From: Halopseudomonas xiamenensis
Lineage (GTDB): Bacteria; Pseudomonadota; Gammaproteobacteria; Pseudomonadales; Pseudomonadaceae
Assembly: GCF_014219065.1 (NCBI RefSeq)
Contig: NZ_JACLGO010000019.1
Coordinates: 1 to 64,000 of the forward strand
Reading direction: 5' to 3'
Length of the DNA: 64,000 bases
Part shown: piece by piece, positions 38,616 to 47,825 of the stretch
Numbering within the stretch: position 1 is the first letter of the stretch
Layout: each line of letters starts with the position of its first letter
Made by a program: the position numbers and the translations under genes
The notes under the pieces: generated by a model
Told to the model about the DNA's origin: nothing
The model's input: the letters and a program-made list of their open reading frames with translations, nothing else
The model's database searches: none

Positions 38616-39905
38616 TCACTGGCTGGGGGTTACCCGCCAGATGGTGTTGGCCAGGTCATCGGCGACGATCAGTGCGCCGCGCGGGTCCACTGTCACGCCG
38701 ACCGGTCGACCGCGGGTCTTGCCATCCTCGCCACGGAAACCGTAGAGGAAATCGATCGGTTCGCCGGTGGGGCGGCCATTGCTGAACGGCACGAACACCA
38801 CCTTGTAGCCGACCGGCTCCTTGCGGTTCCAGCTGCCATGCTCGCCGACGAACACGCCATCGGCGAAGTCCGGTCCCATCGCCGGCGTGGAGAAGTCCAG
38901 ACCCAGTGCAGCGACATGGGAACCCAGGCTGTAGTCGGGGGTGATCGACGCTGCTACCTTGTCAGGGTCCTGGGGTTTGACCCGCGGGTCGACGTTCTGC
39001 CCCCAGTAGGCATAGGGCCAGCCGTAGAAGCCACCCTCGCGTACCGAGGTCAGGTAGTCGGGTACCAGGTCCGGTCCCAGTTCGTCGCGCTCATTGACCA
39101 CCGCCCACAACTGTCCGGTGCCCGGCTGGACGGCCAGCGCCGTGGGGTTGCGCAGGCCGGTGGCATAGGGCTTGTAGGCGCCGGTCAAGGGGTCTATCTG
39201 CCACACCAGTGCCCGATCGACCTCGGCTTCCATGCCGCGCTCGGTGATATTGCTGTTGGAGCCGATACCGACATACAGGTAGCGGCCGTCGGCGCTGGCG
39301 GTCATCGCCTTGGTCCAGTGGTGGTTGATCGCCGATGGCAGGTCGGTGATCTTGTCCGGCGGACCGCTGGCCCGGGTCTGGCCTTCTTCGTAATCGAAGC
39401 GCACCAGCGCATCCTGGTTGGCGACATACAGGTTGTTGTCGATCAGGGCCAGGCCGTAGGGCGCGTTGAGATCCTCGGCGAACACGGTCTGTTCCTCGTA
39501 GACGCCATCGCCATCACTGTCGCGCAGCAGCGTCAGGCGGTTGCCGCTCTCCACCGAGGTGTTGCCCTTGGCCTTGATATGACCGGCGATCACGTCCTTG
39601 GGCTTGAGCTTGGCGGCATTGCCGCCCCGGCCTTCGGCCACCAGGATGTCGCCATTGGGCAATACCAGGGTCTGGCGGGGAATCTTCAGGTCGGTAGCGA
39701 TGGCGGTGACTGTGTAGTTCGGCGGCGTCAACGGCACCTGGTCGCCCCACTCGGCGGGCTTGGCGATGGTCATGCTCGGCAGCAGGCCGCGCTGCATGTC
39801 CGGCAGGTCGGGATTGGCGCCGTAGAGTTGCTTGGGCTCGGAGTCACCGCAGGCGGCCAGCGCAATGGAGACGGCGACGATCGACAGGCTGTGGATAATC
39901 TTCAT
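38616..39905 (-). CDS. Lipoprotein with sorbosone-dehydrogenase-like (PQQ-type) beta-propeller
   Basis: A 429-residue exported lipoprotein: the lipobox LAAC puts the lipidated Cys at residue 19. The remainder is a six-bladed beta-propeller of the soluble glucose/sorbosone dehydrogenase class, with segments DSDGDGVYEEQTVFAEDLNAPYG, RNPTALAVQPGTG, GWPYAYWGQN and a conserved FVGEHGSWNR. Such proteins may oxidise aldoses with PQQ, but many homologues have no demonstrated activity. The gene overlaps the upstream DUF2231 gene by four bases (ATGA), so the two are coupled; the membrane partner might take electrons from the propeller. Confidence 0.85.
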   Translation of the reverse strand: MKIIHSLSIVAVSIALAACGDSEPKQLYGANPDLPDMQRGLLPSMTIAKPAEWGDQVPLTPPNYTVTAIATDLKIPRQTLVLPNGDILVAEGRGGNAAKLKPKDVIAGHIKAKGNTSVESGNRLTLLRDSDGDGVYEEQTVFAEDLNAPYGLALIDNNLYVANQDALVRFDYEEGQTRASGPPDKITDLPSAINHHWTKAMTASADGRYLYVGIGSNSNITERGMEAEVDRALVWQIDPLTGAYKPYATGLRNPTALAVQPGTGQLWAVVNERDELGPDLVPDYLTSVREGGFYGWPYAYWGQNVDPRVKPQDPDKVAASITPDYSLGSHVAALGLDFSTPAMGPDFADGVFVGEHGSWNRKEPVGYKVVFVPFSNGRPTGEPIDFLYGFRGEDGKTRGRPVGVTVDPRGALIVADDLANTIWRVTPSQ

Positions 39906-40330
39906 TCCCGACCTCCTACATGCACGCTGCAGAAACCGATCCAGGTGGCGGCGCAGGCCAGGATCATCACGATCACCGACAGGATCAGGGCGGCGGGCAT
40001 GATTGCCCAGGCGTCCTTGGCATGCACCAGGGCATTGAGAAAGCCGAGGATCCAGGTGGCCAGTAGCAGAACCAGATACAGCAGAGGACGTCCATGCCGC
40101 CGTTCGCTACGGGCCAGGCCGGCGATGGCGAACAGCCCCGCCAGACCGCAGAACACCAGCGCTCCGGCCAGCAGCCAGGAAGCGAAGTTGCTCCACTGTA
40201 TCTGGTAGCTGGAGGCATAGGCGATGTCGCTGAGCAGAGCGCCGAGAAACAGCGGGATGGTGCCGGCGAGCAATACCGCATGCAGCGGATGCAGCGCGGC
40301 TGGATAGGTTCTCACTACGGTGGTCGTCAC
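39902..40330 (-). CDS. DUF2231-type membrane protein
   Basis: A 142-residue inner-membrane protein with four hydrophobic segments (about 15-38, 48-70, 82-101 and 108-133). The start AALHPLHAVLLAGTIPLFLGALLSD and the HxxHA-like spacing fit the DUF2231 family, which often accompanies cytochrome c or PQQ dehydrogenase genes. It is translationally coupled to the sorbosone-dehydrogenase-like lipoprotein. The function is not proven. Confidence 0.8.
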   Translation of the reverse strand: MTTTVVRTYPAALHPLHAVLLAGTIPLFLGALLSDIAYASSYQIQWSNFASWLLAGALVFCGLAGLFAIAGLARSERRHGRPLLYLVLLLATWILGFLNALVHAKDAWAIMPAALILSVIVMILACAATWIGFCSVHVGGRE

Positions 40331-40518
40331 AGGAAAGTCCTCATTGCTGGTCAGGCGAGAGGCTGTGCCCGAAGCGCTACGCCGAGGGCGTATTCCGCTT
40401 CATGCAAGGGAGCACAACGGCGTGGTTCCACCGCAGTATAGTTGAGGGCCGCCAGCTGACCAGCGAAGCGGCAGGGGCGGTCAGCCGCGCTGCCGCCCGT
40501 TTGCAGGCCGGCTGGTAT

Positions 40519-41706
40519 TCAGGATGCCAGTGCCGGCTGCAGCGTATAGGTACGCAGATGGGCGGCAAAATCCTGCAGCACGCGGATGCGGGTAGCCTCG
40601 GCCTGGGTGCACCAGTCCTTCAATGCATTGACCATGTCGTGGCCATTGCTGCTGGTACGGCTCCAGATCTGTTGCAGCGCCAAGCGCTTCTCATAGATGA
40701 TGCGCAGCGACTGGCTCTGCTCCAGAATGGTCTGGATACGCGCCTCCTGCTGCGGCGCCAGCAGGCTGGTTTCCTGGCCCAGCAGGCGCTTGGCACGGCG
40801 GAACAGATGGCGCACGGAGTCGTCCACCCGCTGCATCTCCTGGCGTACCAGTGGCCGGATGACGGTCTTGCGATACTGCGCCATGATCTGGAAGCGGTTG
40901 TTCAGGATCGCCCGGGCGGTATCCAGGTCCAGGGTCTGCTTGCCTTCGATGCGATGCGGCACTGGCGCGACCCGGCGCACCTTGGCCAGGCGCAGCAGGC
41001 TGAACAGGCGAATCCACATCCAGCCCATGTCGAACTCCCACTTCTTCACCGATAGCTTGGCCGAGTTCGGGTAGGTGTGGTGGTTGTTGTGCAGCTCCTC
41101 ACCACCGATCAGGATGCCCCAGGGCACGATATTGGTTGCCGCATCCTTGCACTCGAAGTTGCGGTAACCCACCGCATGGCCCAGGCCATTCACCACGCCG
41201 GCAGCCCACAGCGGAATCCAGATCATCTGTATTGCCCATACGGTCAGCCCCAGCACACCGAACAGGGCCAGGTCGATCAACAGCATGAGTACGATGCCGG
41301 TATTGCGATAGCGCCCATACAGGTTGCGTTCGATCCAGTCATCGGGACAGTTCTTGCCGTAGATGCGCAGCGTTTCCTCGTTCTTCGCCTCCGCCATGTA
41401 CAGCTCCGCGCCCTTGCGCAGTATGGTAGACAGACCCTTCTGCACCGGGCTGTGGGGGTCTTCCGGGGTCTCGCACTTGGCGTGGTGCTTGCGATGGATG
41501 GCTGTCCATTCCCGCGTGTTCATGCTGGTCGTCAGCCACAGCCAGAAACGGAAGAAATGCTTCAGTGCCGGATGCAGCTCCAGCGAGCGGTGTGCCGAAT
41601 AACGATGCAGATACACCGTCACGCTGACGATGGTGATATGCGTCAGCACCAGGATGATGGCCAGCAACTGCCAGCCGGAAGGATCGAGTAGACCGTTGTA
41701 CCACAT
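40519..41706 (-). CDS. desB: Delta-9 acyl-CoA desaturase, DesB-type
   Basis: A 395-residue membrane di-iron desaturase. The three His boxes are HRYSAH (34-39), HRKHH (71-75) and HNNHH, which bind the two irons. Membrane segments lie at about 12-32 and 145-190. It inserts a cis double bond at carbon 9 of a saturated acyl-CoA under aerobic conditions. The N-terminus MWYNGLLD and a C-terminal helical extension of about 130 residues match Pseudomonas DesB, of near-identical length. Its usual regulator gene desT is not adjacent. It lies 120 bases downstream of the T6SS kinase in the same direction. Confidence 0.9.
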   Translation of the reverse strand: MWYNGLLDPSGWQLLAIILVLTHITIVSVTVYLHRYSAHRSLELHPALKHFFRFWLWLTTSMNTREWTAIHRKHHAKCETPEDPHSPVQKGLSTILRKGAELYMAEAKNEETLRIYGKNCPDDWIERNLYGRYRNTGIVLMLLIDLALFGVLGLTVWAIQMIWIPLWAAGVVNGLGHAVGYRNFECKDAATNIVPWGILIGGEELHNNHHTYPNSAKLSVKKWEFDMGWMWIRLFSLLRLAKVRRVAPVPHRIEGKQTLDLDTARAILNNRFQIMAQYRKTVIRPLVRQEMQRVDDSVRHLFRRAKRLLGQETSLLAPQQEARIQTILEQSQSLRIIYEKRLALQQIWSRTSSNGHDMVNALKDWCTQAEATRIRVLQDFAAHLRTYTLQPALAS

Positions 41707-41826
41707 GAACCGGAACCTCTCTGAAGACAGCGGGAACAGCAGGACCGCGCTGCCTGAGTATGAATGACTTGCTGCAAACTGACATGACCGCAGGTCGATT
41801 GGAAGATGAGCTGGGGGGAGGAATTG

Positions 41827-42792
41827 CTACGGAATGTGTTGCTGGCGGGTGAACAGCCGCTGGAGCAGACTGGGCGGCGGCGCGCTGAAGGCCTCCAGCA
41901 AACCCCGGGCGTCGATGCGTTGCTGCTGGTCGAAGGCCAGTGCCTGGCGTAGGGCTGGCCAGCAGTGCAGGGGTAGGTGGCGGGGGCGCTCCAGGGACTT
42001 GTCCTGCTGCATGTTCTTCGCCTGGCGTGCGGTCATGCGGCTGAACGGGTGGTGTCCGCTGCTCAATTCGTAGAGTACGCAGGCCACGGCGTAGACATCC
42101 GCTGCGGCGGCCAGCGGCTGGCCTTCGAGCAGTTCCAGGGCGGCATAACGCGGTGTCCAGGCGGCGATGCGGGCGCGGCTGAGGCGGGGCAGTCCGGGCA
42201 GCAGGTCGCCGATGGCCTGGCCCAGGCCGAAGTCGAACAGGCGCAGGCCATCCTCGGCAATCATCACATTGCTTGGCTTGAGATCACCGTGCAGCACGCC
42301 GCGCGCATGGGCGTAGGCCAGTGCCTGCAGCAGCGCCACGGCGATCTCCTGCAACTGCGCCCAGGGCATGCCATCGGGATTGGCGCTGATCAGCTCGTCC
42401 AGGGTCGGCCCCTTGAGTAGCTCCATGGTGATATAGGCGCGCTGGCAACGGCTATCGGTATGGAAGCCATGCAGCTGCACCACATGGGCATGGTGCAGGC
42501 GGCTGGTGAGGGCGAATTCGCTGTACAGCAGGGCATTGGCGTCCGGGTATTCGGCGAAGCTGTCATTCAGGGTTTTCAGCGCTATCCAGGGCTGCGGGTC
42601 GCCGAACTGCTCGCGCAGCAGATCACGCGCGCGGTACACCGCACCCATGCCACCCACGCCAAGCAGGCGTTCGATGCGGTAGCGCTTGCTCAGCAGCTCC
42701 GGCGCTGGCCCGGGAGGGATGGCCCGGGTCCTGTCGCCGGCTGTTGCTGCGGTCTTGGCTGGAGCGGGCATGGCTATCTCCCGGGCGCTCAT
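41827..42792 (-). CDS. stk1: T6SS-associated serine/threonine kinase (Stk1-type)
   Basis: A 321-residue Hanks-type kinase. The glycine loop GVGGMGAVY starts near residue 45, the ATP-anchoring Lys is Lys73 (ALKTL), the catalytic loop is HGDLKPSN and the magnesium loop DFG. There is no membrane or extracellular sensor domain, unlike PpkA of the H1 system. It ends the T6SS operon and starts with an ATGA overlap with the phosphatase gene. It probably phosphorylates a T6SS component such as the FHA protein encoded in the same operon. Confidence 0.88.
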   Translation of the reverse strand: MSAREIAMPAPAKTAATAGDRTRAIPPGPAPELLSKRYRIERLLGVGGMGAVYRARDLLREQFGDPQPWIALKTLNDSFAEYPDANALLYSEFALTSRLHHAHVVQLHGFHTDSRCQRAYITMELLKGPTLDELISANPDGMPWAQLQEIAVALLQALAYAHARGVLHGDLKPSNVMIAEDGLRLFDFGLGQAIGDLLPGLPRLSRARIAAWTPRYAALELLEGQPLAAAADVYAVACVLYELSSGHHPFSRMTARQAKNMQQDKSLERPRHLPLHCWPALRQALAFDQQQRIDARGLLEAFSAPPPSLLQRLFTRQQHIP

Positions 42793-43517
42793 CGGCGAAT
42801 CACCACGGCGCTGAGGTTGTCGCTGGCCGGCCCCTGCAGCGCCAGCTCGAACAGGCGTTCGAGGGCAAGCTGCGGCGATGGCAGGTTGAGCGCGCTGCCC
42901 AGGCTGGCGCTGCTCAGGTTCTGGTACAGGCCATCGCTGCACAGCAACAGGGTATCGCCGGGGTATACGGTGAACTCGACCACATCCAGCACCAGCTCCT
43001 CACTGGCACCGACCGCCCGGGTCAGGGCATGGGCTGAAGGATGACTGGCGGCCTGCTCGGCACTCAGCTGCTGATCCTGCATCAGTTGCTGGAGCAGTGA
43101 ATGGTCGCGCGACATCTGGTAGAGATTGCCGCTGCGCCACAGGTAGCAGCGGCTGTCACCGGCCCAGATACAGGCGGCGCGATCACCCTCGGCCAGCAGT
43201 GCGACCACAGTGCTGCCCATGACCGGCTCGGGCTGGCCGCTGACCAGTGTCAGCTCCTGGCTCAGCCGCCGGTTCAGTGCATGCAGCGACTTGCGCAGCT
43301 GCCGCAGTCGCAGATTGAGGTCGCTGCCGCCGGGCAGGTCGGCCAGTTGCTCGACTATCAGGCGGCTGGCCAGGGCGCCGTTCTGGTGTCCTCCCATGCC
43401 GTCGGCGACCACCCACAGGCCGCGTTGGGGCAGGGCCAGAAAGGCATCCTCGTTGCGCGCCCGGACCTTGCCGGTATCGGTACGGGCGCTGCTGCGCCAG
43501 GCACTGAGCAGGTCCAT
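42789..43517 (-). CDS. stp1: T6SS-associated PP2C phosphatase (Stp1-type)
   Basis: A 242-residue PP2C-type Ser/Thr phosphatase. The metal-binding Asp motifs are RARNEDAF and VADGMGGHQNG near the start, and GDSRCYL and SDNLSAVV further on. It reverses the adjacent kinase. Start ATG 43517 overlaps the tssM stop by one base (TGATG); an in-frame GTG at 43520 is possible. The length equals the P. aeruginosa Stp1 length as I remember it. Confidence 0.9.
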   Translation of the reverse strand: MDLLSAWRSSARTDTGKVRARNEDAFLALPQRGLWVVADGMGGHQNGALASRLIVEQLADLPGGSDLNLRLRQLRKSLHALNRRLSQELTLVSGQPEPVMGSTVVALLAEGDRAACIWAGDSRCYLWRSGNLYQMSRDHSLLQQLMQDQQLSAEQAASHPSAHALTRAVGASEELVLDVVEFTVYPGDTLLLCSDGLYQNLSSASLGSALNLPSPQLALERLFELALQGPASDNLSAVVIRR

Positions 43518-46500
43518 CACAGTCTCGCGGGCAGGTTGAAGCCGCGCAGCAGGCTCAGGTCGAACGGGTTCGGCGAGCGCTGGCTATGCAGCAGATACTG
43601 GGCGCGCATGCCGCCCAGGTCGGCCTTGAGCAGCAATACGTCGCGGTCGGAATGGTGGCCGACCTCGAGTTCGTCGAGCAGGCGGAACAGCGACCAGGTG
43701 CCGCGATTCTGATCCAGTGCCGCGCGCTTGCCACCCAGGTCCTCGAGAATCAGGCTGGCGCGCCCGGCGTCGTTGTCCGCTGGCCAGCGGAACGCGGTCT
43801 GGATGATCGGACCATGGCGATACTCCATGTTCTGATAACCGATACGCAGGCTGGCGCGTCCCAGGTTGGAGTCGAGGAAGAAGGGCTCCAGGCGGAACTG
43901 CACCTGTGGCTCGTTGGGATTCTCGGCGAAGAAACCGCGGCGAATGCGTTCGGCGCGGCCCATCTGCGCCAGCAGCTCGCGCGACACCGGCAGCCCGTGG
44001 CCATCGACCAGGCGCACCCGGTAGCCATCGGCGCTGGCGCTGACAAAGGGCTGCAGATAGCGCTCGAAGAACTGCGCGGCGATGCCCTGGGCCTTGAAGA
44101 ACTCGCGGAAGTCGCCCAAGGTCACTTCGCTTTCGCTGTCCTTGCTGAACGGGTAGCGCTGGCCGACGGAGCCCCGCCAGTTGGCCAGAAGCTCGCTGCG
44201 GTAGCGCTGGTTTATATGCTGGTAGGCTTCCTGGAGCACCAGCATCCAGCTGTCACCGGCCAGCGTGGTCAGCCATTGGCCGGCTGGTTGGGGCAGCCGG
44301 GCGGCGCTGGTACGCAGCTGGCTCATGGCGTCGGCCTGGCCGCCAATGCGGGCGCGGGCCATGTCGAAGGCGGCCTGCCCCGGCACGCTGGCGTGCGCCA
44401 GGCCGTTGATTTGCGTATGCAGCGCATCCAGTGCCTGCAATGCCTGCAGCAGTTCGGCCCCCGGGTTGCCATTCTCGTCCAGCAACTGATGCAGCGCCTC
44501 GAAGCGTCGTTCCATGCTGCGCATGGCCCGGTTCAGGGTCGCGCTGTCATTGCTCAGGCGCGTGTTGCCGCGCAGTTCTTCCAGCAGTTTGATGATCGGC
44601 GAGTTGGCCGAGGCCAGGGCCGCCAATTGTCGGGTCGCCTGGCTGCTGTCGGCCAGCGGGTCCAGTGCCAGGCGGCTGAGCAGTTCGCTCCAGTGGCTGG
44701 CATAATCTTCGAAATACAGCTGTTCCATCTCCTGCATCAGGCGGTGGCGATCCTGGGTGCTCAGTTCGTCGCTGTCACCCAGCACCCAGTTGTCGCGCAG
44801 CATGTGCTGTACCAGGTCGTTGCCGCGGGCCAGGAACATCTGCTGGTAGCCGCTGCGGGTGTAGAACCCGGGCAGGGTGTTCTGGTTACTGGTGAGCAGC
44901 GCCGCGTGGGGGCCGAGATGGTTGATCACGCGGTACTCCGGCAGGCTGGCGGCCTGCTCGGTCAACAGGCGGTACAGCACGCTGGACAGCGACTCGCTGC
45001 GCAGCTGCCGACGGGCCTCGGCGACCAGCCGCTGGTCCAGTGCATAACGCCGGAAGGGCTGCTCCAGCAGATGGGCAAAATGCTTGTTCAGGCGTGTCTG
45101 CACTGCGGTATTACCGGCATGGCGCAGCGACCAGTCGGCCGCCATCGACTCCTGCAGCCAGGCATTGTCGCGGCGTTCGGGCATGTTCAACATCAGGTAG
45201 GCGCGCAGACTGTTGAACAGTTGTTCGCGGTCGTGCCGGCTGGAGTCGATCTGCGCTTCCAGGCGCAGGGCCACGCTTTTCAGCAGCAACTGCTCGAGCT
45301 GCCGGCGATAGGCCCGCTGCAATTCGGGATTGACCGCATCGCCCTGGGACAACCCGGCGCGCTCGCGCCAGCGTAGCCGGTCGCGCCCAGGGTAGACCTG
45401 GGTCGCGGCGTAGCTGTTGTCGAGTACCTTGAGCATGGCGCTGACCTGGCTGTGGTTGCGCAGTTGGCGCTGATCCTGCTGCAATTGCTGCGACAGTGTG
45501 CGCAACTGTTCGAGCCTGGCATGGTTGGCCGAGAAGCTGCTGGTCCAGGCCAGGCAGGCCACCAGCAGACAGGCGCCGGCTGCGGCGAACAGCCAGCGCT
45601 GGCGCCAGTTGATGCGCCGCACCTCGCGCTGATCGAGCCCGGCCAGTTCCGCTTCGGGGAAGATCACCCGGCTGAGCAACTGGCGGATGAAGCGCGCCCG
45701 CCCACTGCGTGCGGCCGGGACCGGCGTGTTGCCCGCGCCGAGGTTGCGACCGATGCTGGTGGTCAGCGGGTCCAGCCCGCCCTGCATGCTGGGGGCGCTG
45801 GTCAGGTAGAAGCCGCGCAATTGGCTGGCGCGCTGGTAGCGGTTGCCGGCGAAGGCCAGTTCGATGAACAGGCTCAGCGGCTCACCGAGCCGGCCCAACT
45901 GGTGCGGAAAGTCGAGGATGCGGCCGCGCCGGGCGATGTCGCGCTCCTGGTGCATGCGCATGATGACCTGGCTGTTGAGGCGATGCAGCAGCTCCTCGAA
46001 CTCCTGGCGCACGACCTGCAGATCGGTGCCATCCTGCGCCTTGCGGAAGCTGACCCCGAGCACCTGGTCATTCTCGTCGCTGGCCAGCTGGTCGAAATAG
46101 TCATCGAAGCCGTGCAGTTGATCGGCCTTGCTCAACACCAGGTAGACCGGCACCTCCATGCCGAGCTGCTGATTGATCTCCAGCAGCCGCTGGCGCAGCT
46201 GACGGGCCTGGTTCTCCAGTTCCAGTTGGTTGTCACTGAGCAGCAGATCGACCGGCAAGGTGATCAGCACGCCATTGAGCGGGCGCTGGCGGCGGCTGCG
46301 CAACAGGCCCAGCAGCGTGTTCCAGCCGAGGCTGTCGACATGGGGGTCGGGCTGGTTCAGGTAGCGCCCGCTGCTGTCCAGCAGCACCGCATGCTCGGCA
46401 AAATACCAGTCGGCATAGCGGGTGGTGGATATCTCGTCATTGACCCGCTGCTGCTCGCGGTTGTTGAGCGGAAACTCCAGGCCGGAGAACTCCAGCAGAC

Positions 46501-46942
46501 TGGTCTTGCCACTGCCCTGTGGGCCCAGCAGCAGATACCAGGGCAGTTCGCGGCGCCAGCGCTCGCTGCGGCCCTTGTACAGGCTGGAGCGGCTGAGGGT
46601 GCGCATGGCCTGCTTGAAGCGGTTGTGCAGTTCCAGCTGTTCCTCGACGATGAGGTGCTCGCGGCGCAGGCGCTCCTGTGCCTCGCTGTCGCTTTCCTCG
46701 GCCTTGGCCTGGCGGGTCTTCTTCCAGTTGCTGAACACCAGGCTCAGCCCCCAGCCGAGGAAGATCACGCTGATGGTCAGCAGGCGTGCGCTGGCCGAGC
46801 CCCAGGGCTTGCGATCATTGATCGCCAGTGCCGGACCCAGGGTCCAGACCAGCACTGCCAGCGACAGTACCAGCACCAGACTCCATGCCCAGCTGCGGCG
46901 GAACAGGTTCAGGGTTTTGAACAGAATGGCTTTGGCATTCAT
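43517..46942 (-). CDS. tssM: Type VI secretion inner-membrane protein TssM (IcmF)
   Basis: An 1141-residue protein. Three membrane segments lie at about 20-40, 53-70 and 450-470, and a large periplasmic part follows. The cytoplasmic NTPase-like domain has a Walker A GPQGSGKT at 140-147. With TssL and the lipoprotein TssJ it makes the envelope-spanning complex on which the contractile tail docks. It overlaps the tssL stop by four bases (ATGA). Length is typical of the family. Confidence 0.96.
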   Translation of the reverse strand: MNAKAILFKTLNLFRRSWAWSLVLVLSLAVLVWTLGPALAINDRKPWGSASARLLTISVIFLGWGLSLVFSNWKKTRQAKAEESDSEAQERLRREHLIVEEQLELHNRFKQAMRTLSRSSLYKGRSERWRRELPWYLLLGPQGSGKTSLLEFSGLEFPLNNREQQRVNDEISTTRYADWYFAEHAVLLDSSGRYLNQPDPHVDSLGWNTLLGLLRSRRQRPLNGVLITLPVDLLLSDNQLELENQARQLRQRLLEINQQLGMEVPVYLVLSKADQLHGFDDYFDQLASDENDQVLGVSFRKAQDGTDLQVVRQEFEELLHRLNSQVIMRMHQERDIARRGRILDFPHQLGRLGEPLSLFIELAFAGNRYQRASQLRGFYLTSAPSMQGGLDPLTTSIGRNLGAGNTPVPAARSGRARFIRQLLSRVIFPEAELAGLDQREVRRINWRQRWLFAAAGACLLVACLAWTSSFSANHARLEQLRTLSQQLQQDQRQLRNHSQVSAMLKVLDNSYAATQVYPGRDRLRWRERAGLSQGDAVNPELQRAYRRQLEQLLLKSVALRLEAQIDSSRHDREQLFNSLRAYLMLNMPERRDNAWLQESMAADWSLRHAGNTAVQTRLNKHFAHLLEQPFRRYALDQRLVAEARRQLRSESLSSVLYRLLTEQAASLPEYRVINHLGPHAALLTSNQNTLPGFYTRSGYQQMFLARGNDLVQHMLRDNWVLGDSDELSTQDRHRLMQEMEQLYFEDYASHWSELLSRLALDPLADSSQATRQLAALASANSPIIKLLEELRGNTRLSNDSATLNRAMRSMERRFEALHQLLDENGNPGAELLQALQALDALHTQINGLAHASVPGQAAFDMARARIGGQADAMSQLRTSAARLPQPAGQWLTTLAGDSWMLVLQEAYQHINQRYRSELLANWRGSVGQRYPFSKDSESEVTLGDFREFFKAQGIAAQFFERYLQPFVSASADGYRVRLVDGHGLPVSRELLAQMGRAERIRRGFFAENPNEPQVQFRLEPFFLDSNLGRASLRIGYQNMEYRHGPIIQTAFRWPADNDAGRASLILEDLGGKRAALDQNRGTWSLFRLLDELEVGHHSDRDVLLLKADLGGMRAQYLLHSQRSPNPFDLSLLRGFNLPARL

Positions 46943-47820
46943 GGCATATCGTCCGTGACAAGGGGTTGGCCCGATGCCGGGCTGTGCTCGAAGCCCTGCA
47001 TGACATTGATGCGCTGCTCATGCAGCACCCAGCTGAAGCCGCCATACATGACGCCCAGGCACAGCAGGGTGAACAGCGCCACCAGCCACCAGGGGGCCGC
47101 CCGCACGAAGTGGCCGCGCTCTCCCTGCAGGCCCTGCCAGTGCGGCGAGATTTCGCTGGGCACATCGCCACGCAGCTGGCGGATCTGTCGGTACAGGCTG
47201 TCGCGAATCACTTCCAGCTCCAGGGTGCCGCGGGACATCACCCGGTATTTACCCTCGAAGCCGAGCGACAGGCACAGGTACAGCAGCTCCAGCAGATGCA
47301 GGTGCTTGACCGGGTTGCGCGACAGCCGTTCCAGCAGCTGGAAGAACTTCTCGCCGCCGAAGGTTTCGTTATGGAAGCTGCTCAGCAGGCTCATCTGCGA
47401 CCAGGCGCTCTCGTTGCCCCAGGGGGTGGTCACCACCGCTTCGTCGATCGCCGTGCACAGTACATAGCGGGCGGCCATGACCTCGCTGCTGTCGCCGCTG
47501 TCCTGCAGCGCATGATGCTCGAACAGGCGAATCTCGGCGCTCAGCCGTTCCTTGAGGCTGTGCAGGTCCTCGGCCTGGAAGCTGTTCTTCAACCGCACCA
47601 CCTCCGACAGCAGGGTCGCGGCCAGGGAGATCAGCGGGTTGAGGCTGAGGTTGAAGCTTTGCGTGTCGCGCCGCCGGGCAGCGTAGACCATGCGTTGCTC
47701 GATTTTCTCCAGCCGTGGCGCGGCGGCGAAGTCAGTCAGCGGGGCCTTGGCCGGCGGCTCGCCGTTGCGGTTGAGAATGACGGTGCGGTCGTCCTGGCGG
47801 TAATCCATGTCCTTGATCAT
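46939..47820 (-). CDS. tssL: Type VI secretion protein TssL (DotU)
   Basis: A 293-residue tail-anchored inner-membrane protein. The cytoplasmic helical domain (about 35-240) has the DotU pattern with ARYVLCTAIDEAV and GNESAWSQMSLLSSFH. One membrane segment lies at about 244-266, and only about 25 residues follow, so no peptidoglycan-binding OmpA domain is fused. It forms the baseplate-docking complex with TssM. It starts 5 bases after the tssK stop. Confidence 0.95.
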   Translation of the reverse strand: MIKDMDYRQDDRTVILNRNGEPPAKAPLTDFAAAPRLEKIEQRMVYAARRRDTQSFNLSLNPLISLAATLLSEVVRLKNSFQAEDLHSLKERLSAEIRLFEHHALQDSGDSSEVMAARYVLCTAIDEAVVTTPWGNESAWSQMSLLSSFHNETFGGEKFFQLLERLSRNPVKHLHLLELLYLCLSLGFEGKYRVMSRGTLELEVIRDSLYRQIRQLRGDVPSEISPHWQGLQGERGHFVRAAPWWLVALFTLLCLGVMYGGFSWVLHEQRINVMQGFEHSPASGQPLVTDDMP

Positions 47821-47825
47821 GTGTG

